64,000 nt of DNA from Bacillota bacterium (GCA_023400985.1 JAEXEN010000019.1:1-64000), one strand, 5' to 3'; positions 43,000 to 51,065 are shown, counted from the stretch's first letter. Notes: generated from the sequence alone by a model not told the origin. A program made the numbers and translations.

Positions 43000-43707
43000 T
43001 CAATCCTCGTATATCTCCCGCGAACCTTCTATGGCCTCGCCTACGGAGCTTTCCACACATTTTATCGCGCCTTGCGCATCGCGCGAAACGATGAAGGCGT
43101 TCAGCCGCGCGGCGTTGCCGGATAACGATTCCTTGCCGTGCTTTCTTGCAAACCGCGCCCATAGGTTTAAAATAGGGGCGCGAAAGGACCGGTAGATGAG
43201 CGGCGCGAACGTGTTGCCGCTCACGAGCGCGAGCTCGTGGTAATACCCGTATGCCGCCTCCGCCGTTTCCTCGGGGGTATTCGCTTCGTCGAATGCATGC
43301 AAACGCGCCGAGAGAATTTCTATATCCCCGTCCGGGGCGTTCGTCGCGGCCAGTTCCGCGGCGAGCCTGTCGAGTACGAGTTTGATCTGCAAAATGGAGC
43401 GCACCTCGTCGCGCCGCAGCCTGCCGCCGTTGTAGCGCATGATGGATAAAAGCGTATCCGCCGTGCCGTTTCGCCGAAAGTCCGATACGGTCGCGCCGAT
43501 GCGGGGGCGTATCTCCACAAAGCCCTTCTGCTCCATTTCGCTCAAGCCTGCGTTCACGACCGCGCGGCTTACCTGCATGGCTTTTGCGAGCTCCCGCTCG
43601 GGCGGCAGCTTTGTGCCTACTGATAGCTTGCCCGAGAGGATCATACCCTCGAGCTCCTGTACGAAAAGCTCTTTGAGCGACGGCGCGCTCAGCCTGGGAA
43701 ATTGCAT
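43000..43707 (-). CDS. FadR/GntR-family transcription regulator
   Basis: 235 residues from the ATG at 43707 (MQFPRLS), 6 bases after GGAGG; the longer frame is unsupported. N-terminal GntR winged helix (LVQELEGMILSGKLSVGTKLPPERELAKAMQVSRAVV-type, about 10-60) and an all-helical FadR-like effector domain with His/Asp ligands (about 85-225). Divergent from the DUF5692-hypB-flavoprotein-hypA operon; TGGTTCARCCA elements lie in front of both. The effector is likely a small organic acid, as in the FCD subgroup, but this is inferred. Confidence 0.9.
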   Translation of the reverse strand: MQFPRLSAPSLKELFVQELEGMILSGKLSVGTKLPPERELAKAMQVSRAVVNAGLSEMEQKGFVEIRPRIGATVSDFRRNGTADTLLSIMRYNGGRLRRDEVRSILQIKLVLDRLAAELAATNAPDGDIEILSARLHAFDEANTPEETAEAAYGYYHELALVSGNTFAPLIYRSFRAPILNLWARFARKHGKESLSGNAARLNAFIVSRDAQGAIKCVESSVGEAIEGSREIYED

Positions 43708-43725
43708 ATCTTTGCCTCCAATCAT

Positions 43726-43736
43726 TGGTTCAGCCA
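43726..43736. promoter_or_regulatory. candidate GntR operator (TGGTTCAGCCA)
   Basis: Imperfect palindrome 19 bases before the regulator's start codon; differs by one base from the perfect palindrome at 43869-43879. Confidence 0.45.
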
Positions 43737-43868
43737 CATACCAAAAATATTTTAGCATTGTTTTTGTGGAAATTCAAGTTTGCGAGAATGCCGAAAAAGG
43801 CAAAAATGCAGGGGGATCATGCGTTGTATTGACGAATAAATAACAAAATGTTACACTACAGGTAAATC

Positions 43869-43879
43869 TGGTTCAACCA
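43869..43879. promoter_or_regulatory. candidate GntR operator (TGGTTCAACCA)
   Basis: Perfect TGGTT-C-AACCA palindrome just downstream of a TTGACG ... TTACAC promoter at about 43828-43856. It is positioned to block the divergent operon. TGGTnnnACCA-like sites are usual for FadR-type regulators. Confidence 0.5.
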
Positions 43880-43911
43880 ATTCATATCTTTGTGCATTTG
43901 GGAGGTTCAGC

Positions 43912-44823
43912 ATGTTTTTGTTCGAGGCGATCCCTTGGTACACTTGGTTGATGCTTCTTGCCGTAACGGGCGGGCTCATTTTGCTCAACGAGTTTTCTCG
44001 CGTCAGCAAATGGACGGCGCTTTTGTGCTTTGCGGTACTCCCGCTTGTTTTGACCATATTTGTATGGCCGAATACCGCGGGTGCGGACTCGAGCACGGGC
44101 ACTTGGTTCCACTGGGTTAAGGTATACTCGGCGCTTGCGGGCTGTTTGGGATTTTTGCTCATCCGTATGTCCAAAAAAGTGGAGCAAAGCAAGTTCCGCG
44201 TCATTTTCCCGCCGCTCATACTCGCCATCAACATACTTGAAGCATGCGTGCGCGACTTCCAGTGCTTCAGCCTCAACGGCATCGTGGACGGCGTAATGAT
44301 GGTGGGCGGGCCGTGGAACATCATGAACGGCATAGCGGGTATTTTGAACATCGCTACCATTACGGGCTGCATGGGCATCTATGTAAGTAATGACAAGCGG
44401 CGCGATATGATGTGGCCCGATATGCTCTGGTTCTGGGTGATCGCCTACGATATATGGAACTTCGCCTACGTCTACAATTGCGTGAGCGATCACTCCTTCT
44501 ACGCGGGCGCGGCGCTTTTGATCGCTCCCACGCTGGCCGCGTTTCTCATCAAAAAAGGCGCATGGCTCCAGCATAGGGCGCACACCCTCGCGTTTTGGAT
44601 GATGTTCACCATGGCGTACCCAACGTTTGTGGACGGCACCATCTTCTCGGTAAAGTCGAGCCATGACCCCGTTGCGCTCTTTATCGTGAGTACAATTGCG
44701 CTTGCCGCTAACGTCGCGGTGCTCGCGTACGCAATATACCGCATGAGAAAGTACAAGCTCAACCCCCTCAAGCAGGAGATATATACCGATTTGAAGGTAT
44801 ATGCGGAAGTTGCGGCGAAATAA
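43912..44823 (+). CDS. DUF5692 family multipass membrane protein
   Basis: 303 residues with eight or nine hydrophobic helices, beginning IPWYTWLMLLAVTGGLILLNEFSR. It resembles DUF5692 proteins, conserved in Clostridia without known function. Notable polar residues in helices include FEAIPW, DMLWFWVIAYDIWNFAY and YPTFVDGTIF. RBS TTGGGAGGTTCAGC. First gene of the operon with hypB 30 bases downstream; a transporter or sensor for the pathway is plausible. Confidence 0.82.
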   Translation: MFLFEAIPWYTWLMLLAVTGGLILLNEFSRVSKWTALLCFAVLPLVLTIFVWPNTAGADSSTGTWFHWVKVYSALAGCLGFLLIRMSKKVEQSKFRVIFPPLILAINILEACVRDFQCFSLNGIVDGVMMVGGPWNIMNGIAGILNIATITGCMGIYVSNDKRRDMMWPDMLWFWVIAYDIWNFAYVYNCVSDHSFYAGAALLIAPTLAAFLIKKGAWLQHRAHTLAFWMMFTMAYPTFVDGTIFSVKSSHDPVALFIVSTIALAANVAVLAYAIYRMRKYKLNPLKQEIYTDLKVYAEVAAK

Positions 44824-44853
44824 ACCGCATCGAATTTCCAAAGGAGAACTGCT

Positions 44854-45534
44854 ATGGATAACTTCAAGATCATCACCATCAAGCAAAGCGTGTTTGAAAG
44901 CAACGACCGCGACGCGGAGCTTCTTCGCGGCGAGCTCAGGGAGAAAGGCGTTTACCTTCTCAACCTCATGTCGTCGCCCGGGGCGGGGAAGACCACCGTA
45001 CTCAAAAATACCATTCACGCTTTGAAGGGAAATTTCCGCATCGGCGTGATGGAGGCGGATATCGATTCCGACGTGGACGCCCGCACCATAGAGACGACCG
45101 GCGCGAGGGTCATACAGCTCCACACGGGCGGCATGTGCCATCTCGACGCGGATATGACGCGGCAGGGGTTGCACGGCCTTACGACCGACGCGCTCGACCT
45201 CATCTTTTTGGAGAACGTCGGCAACCTCGTATGTCCCGCGGAGTTCGACACGGGCGCAACGAGAAACGCCATGATCCTAAGCGTACCCGAGGGCGACGAT
45301 AAGCCTTTGAAGTACCCGCTCATGTTCACCATCTGCGACGCGCTTCTCATCAATAAGATCGACGCCGCCGCGCTGTTCGACTTCGACTTTGAAGCCTGCT
45401 CCGCGCGCGCGAAAAAGCTCAACCCCAACATTCAAATTTTCCCCGTTTCCGCCAAGACCGGCGAGGGGATGGACGCGTGGTATGCATGGTTAAAAAACGA
45501 GGTCAATACCTACCGCGGCACGCTCAAAAAATAA
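44854..45534 (+). CDS. hypB: hydrogenase/nickel maturation GTPase HypB
   Basis: 226 residues. SIMIBI GTPase: P-loop SSPGAGKTT (about 41-49), MEADIDSDVDA switch region, the metal-binding GGMCHLDADM (Cys/His, about 92-101), and NKID (G4, about 167). It lacks the N-terminal CxxCGC nickel motif and any poly-His stretch, so it is the minimal form. HypB with HypA inserts Ni into [NiFe]-hydrogenase or hands it to other Ni enzymes. It sits 10 bases upstream of the large flavoprotein, with hypA after that. No hydrogenase gene is in the window. Confidence 0.93.
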   Translation: MDNFKIITIKQSVFESNDRDAELLRGELREKGVYLLNLMSSPGAGKTTVLKNTIHALKGNFRIGVMEADIDSDVDARTIETTGARVIQLHTGGMCHLDADMTRQGLHGLTTDALDLIFLENVGNLVCPAEFDTGATRNAMILSVPEGDDKPLKYPLMFTICDALLINKIDAAALFDFDFEACSARAKKLNPNIQIFPVSAKTGEGMDAWYAWLKNEVNTYRGTLKK

Positions 45535-45544
45535 CGGAGGCAGC

Positions 45545-48277
45545 ATGGAAAGCATCACCAAAATGTGGTTCCCGGAAGGGTACGAATGCAAGTATAACGA
45601 AAAGGTCATGGCGCTTGCCAACATGCTCGGCAGGAAAAAGCCCGGCAAAGGCTTCGCATGGGACGACCCCGAGTATGTCATTCTGGAAGCGGGCGTAGAC
45701 GATGAAATGGCCGAGATGGGCATTGCCATGGGCTATTATACCAAGCGTACGGCTCCCGAAATGGCCGCCCTAACGGGCAAGAGCGAAGCGTACTGCCATG
45801 AGCAGATGATGAAGCTTGCCGAGTTTGGCACCTCTTTTGTGAACTGCATCGACGGAACGGATACTTTCTGGCATGCCGAAAGCTGGATACCCGGCATCAT
45901 GGAGATGATCGTCAACAACCTCGACAACGTGAAAAAATACCCCGTCGTGGCCTATGCCATGGAGGCCTACGGCCGCGTGCGCGGGCCTTTGAGCGCGGGC
46001 ATGTTCCCTCCGGGCATAGGGCTTATGCGCGTCATCCCCATAGAATCCGCCATCGACGGAACGAGCCGCCGCGCCGACTATGAGGAGATCTCCAAATACC
46101 TCAACGAGAACACGGTGTTTTCCTGCTCTCCCTGCTCCTGCCGCACCGACCGCGAGGCCATGGGCGAGGGCTGCGGGCATTTGAAGGAGGATATGTGCAT
46201 ACAGCTCGGCCACGCCGCCGAGTATTACATCCGCACGGGCCGCGCGCGCGCCATCACGCGCGAGGAGGCGTTTGATATCATCAAGCGCGCCGAGGAAAAC
46301 GGGCTCATGCATCAGATCCCCAACATCGACGGCTCGGGCAAGACCCACGCCATCTGCAACTGCTGCGGCTGCGGCTGTTTGTCGCTCCGCACGGGGGCCA
46401 TGTATAAAAACAACGATATGCTGCGCTCCAACTACGTTTCGCGCGTGGATAAAGAAAAGTGCGTGGCCTGCGGCCAGTGTGTGGAGAACTGCCCCGTAAA
46501 CGCGTTGAAGCTTGGGCAAAAGCTCTGCTCGCGCGGCCCCGTTACCGAAAACATCACCACTACCCGTACCCCGCGCAACAATGAGTGGGAACAGAAGGAT
46601 TGGAACGCCGATTACCGCCTCAACCGCGAGGAAGTCGTAGATACCGGCACCTCGCCCTGCAAGACCAGCTGCCCCGCGCATATCGCTGTGCAAGGGTATA
46701 TCAAGCTTGCGGCGCAGGGCAAGTACCGTGAGGCGCTCGAGCTCATTAAAATGGAAAACCCGTTTCCCGCCGTGTGCGGCCGCGTCTGCAACCGCCGCTG
46801 CGAGGACGCTTGTACGCGCGGCGACGTGGATGAGCCCATCGCCATCGACGAGATCAAGAAGTTCATCGCCGAACAGGATCTGAACAAAGAAACGCGCTTT
46901 ATCCCGCAAAAGCGCCACGATTACAGCGATAAAAAGATTGCCGTCGTGGGCGCGGGCCCCGCAGGGCTTTCGTGCGCGTATTATCTTGCCCTCGACGGGT
47001 ACGATATCACGGTATTTGAAAAGGAGGAGCGTTTGGGCGGCATGCTCACGCTCGGCATCCCCTCGTTCGTAATGGAAAAAAGCGTTGTGGACGCGGAGAT
47101 CGACATCCTCAAAAACTTAGGCGTAAAATTTAAAACCGGCGTGGAAGTGGGGAAGGACGTTACGCTCGACGAGCTTCGGACGCAGGGCTTTAAAGCGTTC
47201 TATCTCGCCATAGGCGCGCAAGGCGGCCGCCGCCTCGGGATCGGGGGCGAAGACGCCGGGAACGTACTGTCCGGCGTGGAGTTTTTACGCAAGGTGAATC
47301 TCCGCGAGGGTAAGCATGTTTCGGGCAAGGTCGTCGTGATCGGCGGCGGCAACGTGGCTGTGGACGTGGCGCGCTCCGCTACACGAAGCGGCGGGGAAAG
47401 CGTAGCTGTGTACTGCCTCGAAAAACGCGAGGAAATGCCCGCGCTCGACGAGGAGAAGGCGTCGGCCGAGGCCGAGGGCATACAAATTGTGAATAGCTTC
47501 GGGCCCAAGCGTATCCTGACAAAAGACGGCAAGGTGACGGGCGTGGAGTTCAAACGCTGCACCGCCGTGTTCGATACGTCCGGCCGTTTCGCGCCGCAGT
47601 ATGACGAAAACGACACCGTCGCCGTGGAGGCCGATTGGGTGCTCGTGTCCGTAGGGCAGAGTATCGAGTGGGGGAACCTCCTTGACGGCGCGAAAGCGGA
47701 GTTCAACCGCAACAATACCGTCCGCGTGGACGATTGGACCTATCAAACCGCGCAGCCGGACGTATTTGCGGGCGGCGACGCCGTGACGGGGCCCAAGTTT
47801 GCCATCGACGCCATTGCCGCGGGCAAGCAGGCCGCGATATCCATCCACCGCTTCGTACAGCCCGGTCAGGACCTGCGCTTCGGGCGCAGCCGCCGCGCGT
47901 TTATTGAGCTCGATAAATCCGCCGCCATCCTCGATGGCTACGACAACACCCCGCGCCAGCGCGTGGAGGAGGTCAAGGCGGAGGAAGCAAAGAAGACCTT
48001 TCGCGACATGCGCGGCACCTTCACCGAGGAGCAGATGAAAAAGGAAAGCGAGCGCTGCCTCGGCTGCGGCGCGACGGTGGTGGACGAGTACATGTGCGTG
48101 GGATGCGGTATGTGCGTGACAAAGTGCAAGTTCGACGCCATCCGTCTGGAGCGCGTGTACGACGGCGCGGGCGTGGAATTTTTGAACATAAAAAAGACCA
48201 TCACGCCCCATGTGCTCAAACGCAAAGGCAAGATCGCCCTCAAAAAGGTGAAGAACCTATTTATGAAAGCAAACTGA
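45545..48277 (+). CDS. large Fe-S flavoprotein (GltD-like, multi-ferredoxin)
   Basis: 910 residues. N-terminal domain (1-290) not assigned to a family, with Cys clusters CSPCSCRTD...CGH...MC and CNCCGCGC. Then a ferredoxin motif CVACGQCVENCPVNAL (about 305-320). A GltD/NfnB-type unit follows (370-830): linker clusters CKTSCPAH and CGRVCNRRCEDAC, FAD site VVGAGPAGLSCAYYLA (about 466), NAD(P)H site VIGGGNVAVDVARSA, and GGDAVTGPKFAIDAI. The C-terminal ferredoxin is CLGCG...CVGCGMCVTKCKF. It should shuttle electrons between NAD(P)H and ferredoxin-like centres, perhaps feeding the N-terminal domain. RBS GGAGGCAGC. Encoded between hypB and hypA. Confidence 0.86.
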   Translation: MESITKMWFPEGYECKYNEKVMALANMLGRKKPGKGFAWDDPEYVILEAGVDDEMAEMGIAMGYYTKRTAPEMAALTGKSEAYCHEQMMKLAEFGTSFVNCIDGTDTFWHAESWIPGIMEMIVNNLDNVKKYPVVAYAMEAYGRVRGPLSAGMFPPGIGLMRVIPIESAIDGTSRRADYEEISKYLNENTVFSCSPCSCRTDREAMGEGCGHLKEDMCIQLGHAAEYYIRTGRARAITREEAFDIIKRAEENGLMHQIPNIDGSGKTHAICNCCGCGCLSLRTGAMYKNNDMLRSNYVSRVDKEKCVACGQCVENCPVNALKLGQKLCSRGPVTENITTTRTPRNNEWEQKDWNADYRLNREEVVDTGTSPCKTSCPAHIAVQGYIKLAAQGKYREALELIKMENPFPAVCGRVCNRRCEDACTRGDVDEPIAIDEIKKFIAEQDLNKETRFIPQKRHDYSDKKIAVVGAGPAGLSCAYYLALDGYDITVFEKEERLGGMLTLGIPSFVMEKSVVDAEIDILKNLGVKFKTGVEVGKDVTLDELRTQGFKAFYLAIGAQGGRRLGIGGEDAGNVLSGVEFLRKVNLREGKHVSGKVVVIGGGNVAVDVARSATRSGGESVAVYCLEKREEMPALDEEKASAEAEGIQIVNSFGPKRILTKDGKVTGVEFKRCTAVFDTSGRFAPQYDENDTVAVEADWVLVSVGQSIEWGNLLDGAKAEFNRNNTVRVDDWTYQTAQPDVFAGGDAVTGPKFAIDAIAAGKQAAISIHRFVQPGQDLRFGRSRRAFIELDKSAAILDGYDNTPRQRVEEVKAEEAKKTFRDMRGTFTEEQMKKESERCLGCGATVVDEYMCVGCGMCVTKCKFDAIRLERVYDGAGVEFLNIKKTITPHVLKRKGKIALKKVKNLFMKAN

Positions 48278-48292
48278 GAAACGAGTGATATC

Positions 48293-48634
48293 ATGCATGA
48301 GCTTGGCGTGATGATCGAGGTCGTCAAGTCGGTGGAAAAAATCTATACGGAGCAGGGCCTCACAAAGATCGACGCGCTTGTGCTGCAGATCGGCGAGCTT
48401 TCGCCCGTGATCCCCAAATACATCGAAGCATGTTATCCCGCCGCGGCGAACGGCACGGTGCTTGAAAACGCCCGCCTCGTGATCGAGACGCTGCCGGGCA
48501 ACGGGCGCTGCAAACATTGCCGCAAGATCTTCAACGTTGCTGAGAACAGAAACAAATGCCCGCATTGCGGCTCGCCGCGCTTCGAGCTTTTGAGCGGCAG
48601 GGAATTCCTTATTAAGGAGATCGTGGCCTGCTAG
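48293..48634 (+). CDS. hypA: nickel metallochaperone HypA
   Basis: 113 residues, full length. N-terminal MHELGVM, with His2 and Glu3 forming the nickel site after Met1. The zinc domain has CKHC (about 74-77) and CPHCGS (about 90-93). Works with HypB. It lies 15 bases after the flavoprotein gene and closes the operon with a strong terminator. Having hypA and hypB on either side of a flavoprotein, rather than beside hypCDEF and a hydrogenase, is unusual. Confidence 0.94.
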   Translation: MHELGVMIEVVKSVEKIYTEQGLTKIDALVLQIGELSPVIPKYIEACYPAAANGTVLENARLVIETLPGNGRCKHCRKIFNVAENRNKCPHCGSPRFELLSGREFLIKEIVAC

Positions 48635-48651
48635 GGGAAGAACAACAATAC

Positions 48652-48691
48652 ATCATGCGTATCGGCAAGCCGATGCGCATGATATTTTTTT
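48652..48691 (+). terminator. rho-independent terminator after hypA
   Basis: ATCATGCGTATCGGC / GCCGATGCGCATGAT stem (one mismatch), AA loop, T7. Confidence 0.9.
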
Positions 48692-48698
48692 ATGCTGT

Positions 48699-48959
48699 CT
48701 ACATTTGCTTTACGATCTTCCGTATGCTGTCGGCGGACAGATAATACTGCTTGGCAAGCTCATGCACGGCCGCGCCGTCGCGGTAGCGCTGCGCGATCTG
48801 GCGGTTGCGCGCGGCATAGCGCGCACGGGAGCCGTTCACCGCTCCCCACGCGGCCTTATTCTCGCCGCTGGGCACATAAATAAGCTCGCCCGCGCAATAT
48901 TTTTGAAGTTCGGCTAACAGCGCTTCGGGCAAAACTGCCTCGGCGTTGCGATATTTCAT
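48699..48959 (-). CDS. CD3324 family protein (Mor-like HTH)
   Basis: 86 residues: MKYRNAEAVLPEALLAELQKY, GELIYVPSGE, then a helix-turn-helix RQIAQRYRDGAAVHELAKQYYLSADSIRKIV. This is the CD3324 family, related to the Mor/C activators of Mu-like phages; role in Clostridia unknown. RBS AAGGAGATTGT. A structured approximately 190-base leader ending in a terminator lies directly upstream on the same strand and may control it. Confidence 0.85.
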   Translation of the reverse strand: MKYRNAEAVLPEALLAELQKYCAGELIYVPSGENKAAWGAVNGSRARYAARNRQIAQRYRDGAAVHELAKQYYLSADSIRKIVKQM

Positions 48960-49001
48960 ACAATCTCCTTGAAAGTATAAAAAGGCTGAAAAAGTCGGAA
49001 C

Positions 49002-49195
49002 AAAAAAAGCCGCGGAGCAACCCGCGGCTTAAGGTCCCTCGCAAAGAGCGGCATCCGGCGCGCAAAACAAAGCAAGGCGTAGTACGCCCGCGCTTCGCGC
49101 GCCGAACACCTGTTTGGTTTTAGAGGCTCAGCACCTCATCAAAAATCTTCACTACTCGATCAACCCCTTTCAAAGAGATTGCAATTCCGGATTGC
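49002..49195 (-). ncRNA. candidate small RNA or attenuating leader
   Basis: The minus strand shows a promoter TTGCCT-17-TACAAT (49230-49202). About 190 bases without a frame follow: hairpin TTGCAAT/ATTGCAA, then GGCGCGC/GCGCGCC enclosing AAGC..GGCG / CGCC..GCTT. It ends in a perfect AAGCCGCGG/CCGCGGCTT terminator with a T7 tract (49030-49002). It ends 43 bases before the CD3324 start. It could be a stand-alone RNA of 6S or raiA-motif size, or an attenuator. Identity not recognised. Confidence 0.5.
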
Positions 49196-49278
49196 AAATG
49201 TATTGTACCGCAGCAAAGGACAACAGGCAAGGGAAAAAACGGTTAAACGCGTTTTTACACTCCGATGTCAAGCTCATA

Positions 49279-49307
49279 TTGACATTTCCCGATTTGACAT
49301 ATAAAAT
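49279..49307 (+). promoter_or_regulatory. promoter of the arsR-hgcAB-arsC operon
   Basis: TTGACA (49279-49284), 17-base spacer, TAAAAT (49302-49307). A loose ATATTGAAG...TTCGATTTGA dyad lies over the start site and could be the ArsR site. Confidence 0.75.
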
Positions 49308-49342
49308 AATCATATTGAAGTTGTTCGATTTGAGGTGCGGGT

Positions 49343-49678
49343 ATGGAAGAATATGCGGAGCATACAAAGGTATTCAAGGCGCTGGGCGATCCCAAAAGAG
49401 CCAGAATCGCAGATATGCTCTCCTGCGGCGAGCTTTGCGCCTGCAGGATTTTAGAGAAATTTGCGTTGTCTCAATCCACGCTGTCCCATCACATGAAAAT
49501 CCTCTGCGAATGCGGGCTTGTCAAAAGCAGGGAGCAAGGCAAATGGACCTATTACTCTCTGAACGCGGATACCGTCAACAAGACAAAGCGGTTTTTTGAC
49601 GCCATCACGACCGATAAGGAAAACTGCATCTGCAAGGAAGATGCGTGCTGCCGCAAGGGACGTGATGAAAATGAATAG
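49343..49678 (+). CDS. arsR: ArsR/SmtB-family metalloid-responsive repressor
   Basis: 111 residues. Winged-helix ArsR: FKALGDPKRARIADMLSCGELCACRILEKF, then the recognition helix LSQSTLSHHMKILCECGLVKSREQGKWTYYSL. The ELCACRI motif on the recognition-helix edge is the classic As(III)/Sb(III) thiol site, with C31 and C33 about there. Extra C-terminal cysteines (CICKEDACC) may also bind metal. First gene of the operon; its stop overlaps the hgcA start region, so repressor and hgcAB are co-transcribed. Confidence 0.92.
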   Translation: MEEYAEHTKVFKALGDPKRARIADMLSCGELCACRILEKFALSQSTLSHHMKILCECGLVKSREQGKWTYYSLNADTVNKTKRFFDAITTDKENCICKEDACCRKGRDENE

Positions 49679-50759
49679 CACGAGGCCGCGCTGTTGTTCG
49701 GGCGGCGGTTGCTGCGCCGAAGAATCTATTACGCCGCATAGCGAAAAGGATACATGGGTAACGGGTGATATCCATACGCCCCGGGGCCTCGTTCCCGCGG
49801 TTTCAACAAGCCTGAATTTTAAGGATGTTCTCGGAGCCTGGAAAGCGCGTTGGGGTATAGGCCGGATGAATTATAAGATCAGTCCGGGGCTTTACGCCGT
49901 CGGCAAGCCCGATCACGCGTCCCCCGTGCTGGTCAGCGCGAACTATAAGTTGACGTTTGACACCCTGCGAAAAGAGCTTTCGGGGTTGAATTGCTGGATT
50001 TTGATACTCGATACAAAGGGTATCAACGTTTGGTGCGCCGCCGGTAAAGGCACATTCGGCACCAATGAGCTGGTACGCCGTATATCGATAATAGGGCTAT
50101 CTAAGATCGTATCGCACAGGACGCTGGTTTTGCCGCAGCTTGGCGCGCCCGGCGTGAGCGCCCATGCAATAATAAGACGGACAGGGTTCTCCGTGGTTTA
50201 CGGTCCTGTGCGGGCAAAGGATATAAGGGCATTTCTCGATTCGGGCTTTCAGGCCACGGAAGAAATGCGCGCGGTAAAATTTACGGCATGGGACAGGTTG
50301 GTCCTCACGCCTATGGAACTGGCGGCAGCCGCAAAAACTTCCTTGATGGTTTTCGGCGTTTTGTTTCTTACCAACCTGTTTGCATCAAGACCTTTCGGGT
50401 TCGCGGATCTCATCGCGTATGCGGGCGCTGTGGTAACGGGAACCGTTCTTACGCCCCTGCTCCTTCCCTTCATTCCCGGCAGGGCGTTTGCATGGAAAGG
50501 CTGGCTTTTGGGGCTGTGCTGGACGCTGGGCTTTGTTTGGCTGAACGGTTGGTTTACCTCTGATACTTTGCTTCTTGCCATAGGTTATCTATTGGTGCTG
50601 CCGTCCTTGTCGGCATATCTGGCGATGAATTTTACAGGCTCGTCAACGTATACTTCTTTTTCCGGCGTTATCAAGGAAATGAAGGCGGCGGTGCCGCTCA
50701 TCGCTCTTTCATGCACCGCGGGAATTGTGCTGGTGCTCATACGGAGCCTATCGGCTTAA
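49665..50759 (+). CDS. hgcA: mercury-methylation corrinoid protein HgcA
   Basis: 364 residues; ATG 49665 behind AAGGGACGTG (49671 is possible). A soluble corrinoid-binding domain (about 60-235) precedes five C-terminal membrane helices (about 240-360). The HgcA cap-helix motif NVWCAAGK is intact at 121-128, with Cys124 as the predicted cobalt ligand. Flanking SANYKLTF, ILDTKGI, SHRTLVLPQLGAPGV and VVYGPVRAKD also match HgcA. HgcA transfers a methyl group to Hg(II), with HgcB. An N-terminal extension, RPRCCSGGGCCAEE, carries two vicinal Cys pairs. It overlaps arsR by 14 bases and is followed by hgcB. Confidence 0.94.
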   Translation: MKMNSTRPRCCSGGGCCAEESITPHSEKDTWVTGDIHTPRGLVPAVSTSLNFKDVLGAWKARWGIGRMNYKISPGLYAVGKPDHASPVLVSANYKLTFDTLRKELSGLNCWILILDTKGINVWCAAGKGTFGTNELVRRISIIGLSKIVSHRTLVLPQLGAPGVSAHAIIRRTGFSVVYGPVRAKDIRAFLDSGFQATEEMRAVKFTAWDRLVLTPMELAAAAKTSLMVFGVLFLTNLFASRPFGFADLIAYAGAVVTGTVLTPLLLPFIPGRAFAWKGWLLGLCWTLGFVWLNGWFTSDTLLLAIGYLLVLPSLSAYLAMNFTGSSTYTSFSGVIKEMKAAVPLIALSCTAGIVLVLIRSLSA

Positions 50760-50771
50760 TAGGAGGGCGTT

Positions 50772-51065
50772 ATGATACATAAATACTTGAAAAATGTTGC
50801 AACGCTTTGGCTGTCGGAGGAAAAATGCATCGGCTGCGGAAGATGCGCGGAGGTCTGTCCTCACGGAATATTCAAGATGGACGAAGGAAAAGCGCGGATC
50901 AAGGACAAAGACCTGTGCATGGAGTGCGGCGCTTGCGCGATAAATTGCCCCGTAAACGCTATTGCTGTTGACGCCGGGGTGGGATGCGCCTCCGCCGTGA
51001 TCATGGGCTGGCTCACCGGAAGAGAACCGAGCTGCGATTGTTCAGGCGGCGGGGAATGCTGCTGA
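50772..51065 (+). CDS. hgcB: mercury-methylation ferredoxin HgcB
   Basis: 97 residues. HgcB start HKYLKNVATLWL, two [4Fe-4S] motifs CIGCGRCAEVCP (19-30) and CMECGACAINCP (49-60), the conserved GVGCA (Cys72), and a terminal vicinal pair ECC (96-97) preceded by SCDCSGGG. HgcB supplies electrons that reduce the HgcA corrinoid and its terminal cysteines are thought to handle Hg. It lies 12 bases after hgcA with GGAGGGCGTT upstream. The tail resembles the N-terminal Cys motif of this HgcA. Confidence 0.94.
   Translation: MIHKYLKNVATLWLSEEKCIGCGRCAEVCPHGIFKMDEGKARIKDKDLCMECGACAINCPVNAIAVDAGVGCASAVIMGWLTGREPSCDCSGGGECC

Noticed and set aside
49665..50759. Reading the corrinoid protein as an acetyl-CoA-pathway CFeSP subunit (CdhD-like)
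   Set aside because: The NVWCAAGK cap-helix motif, five C-terminal membrane helices and adjacent HgcB with a terminal CC are specific to HgcA; no CODH/ACS genes are nearby.
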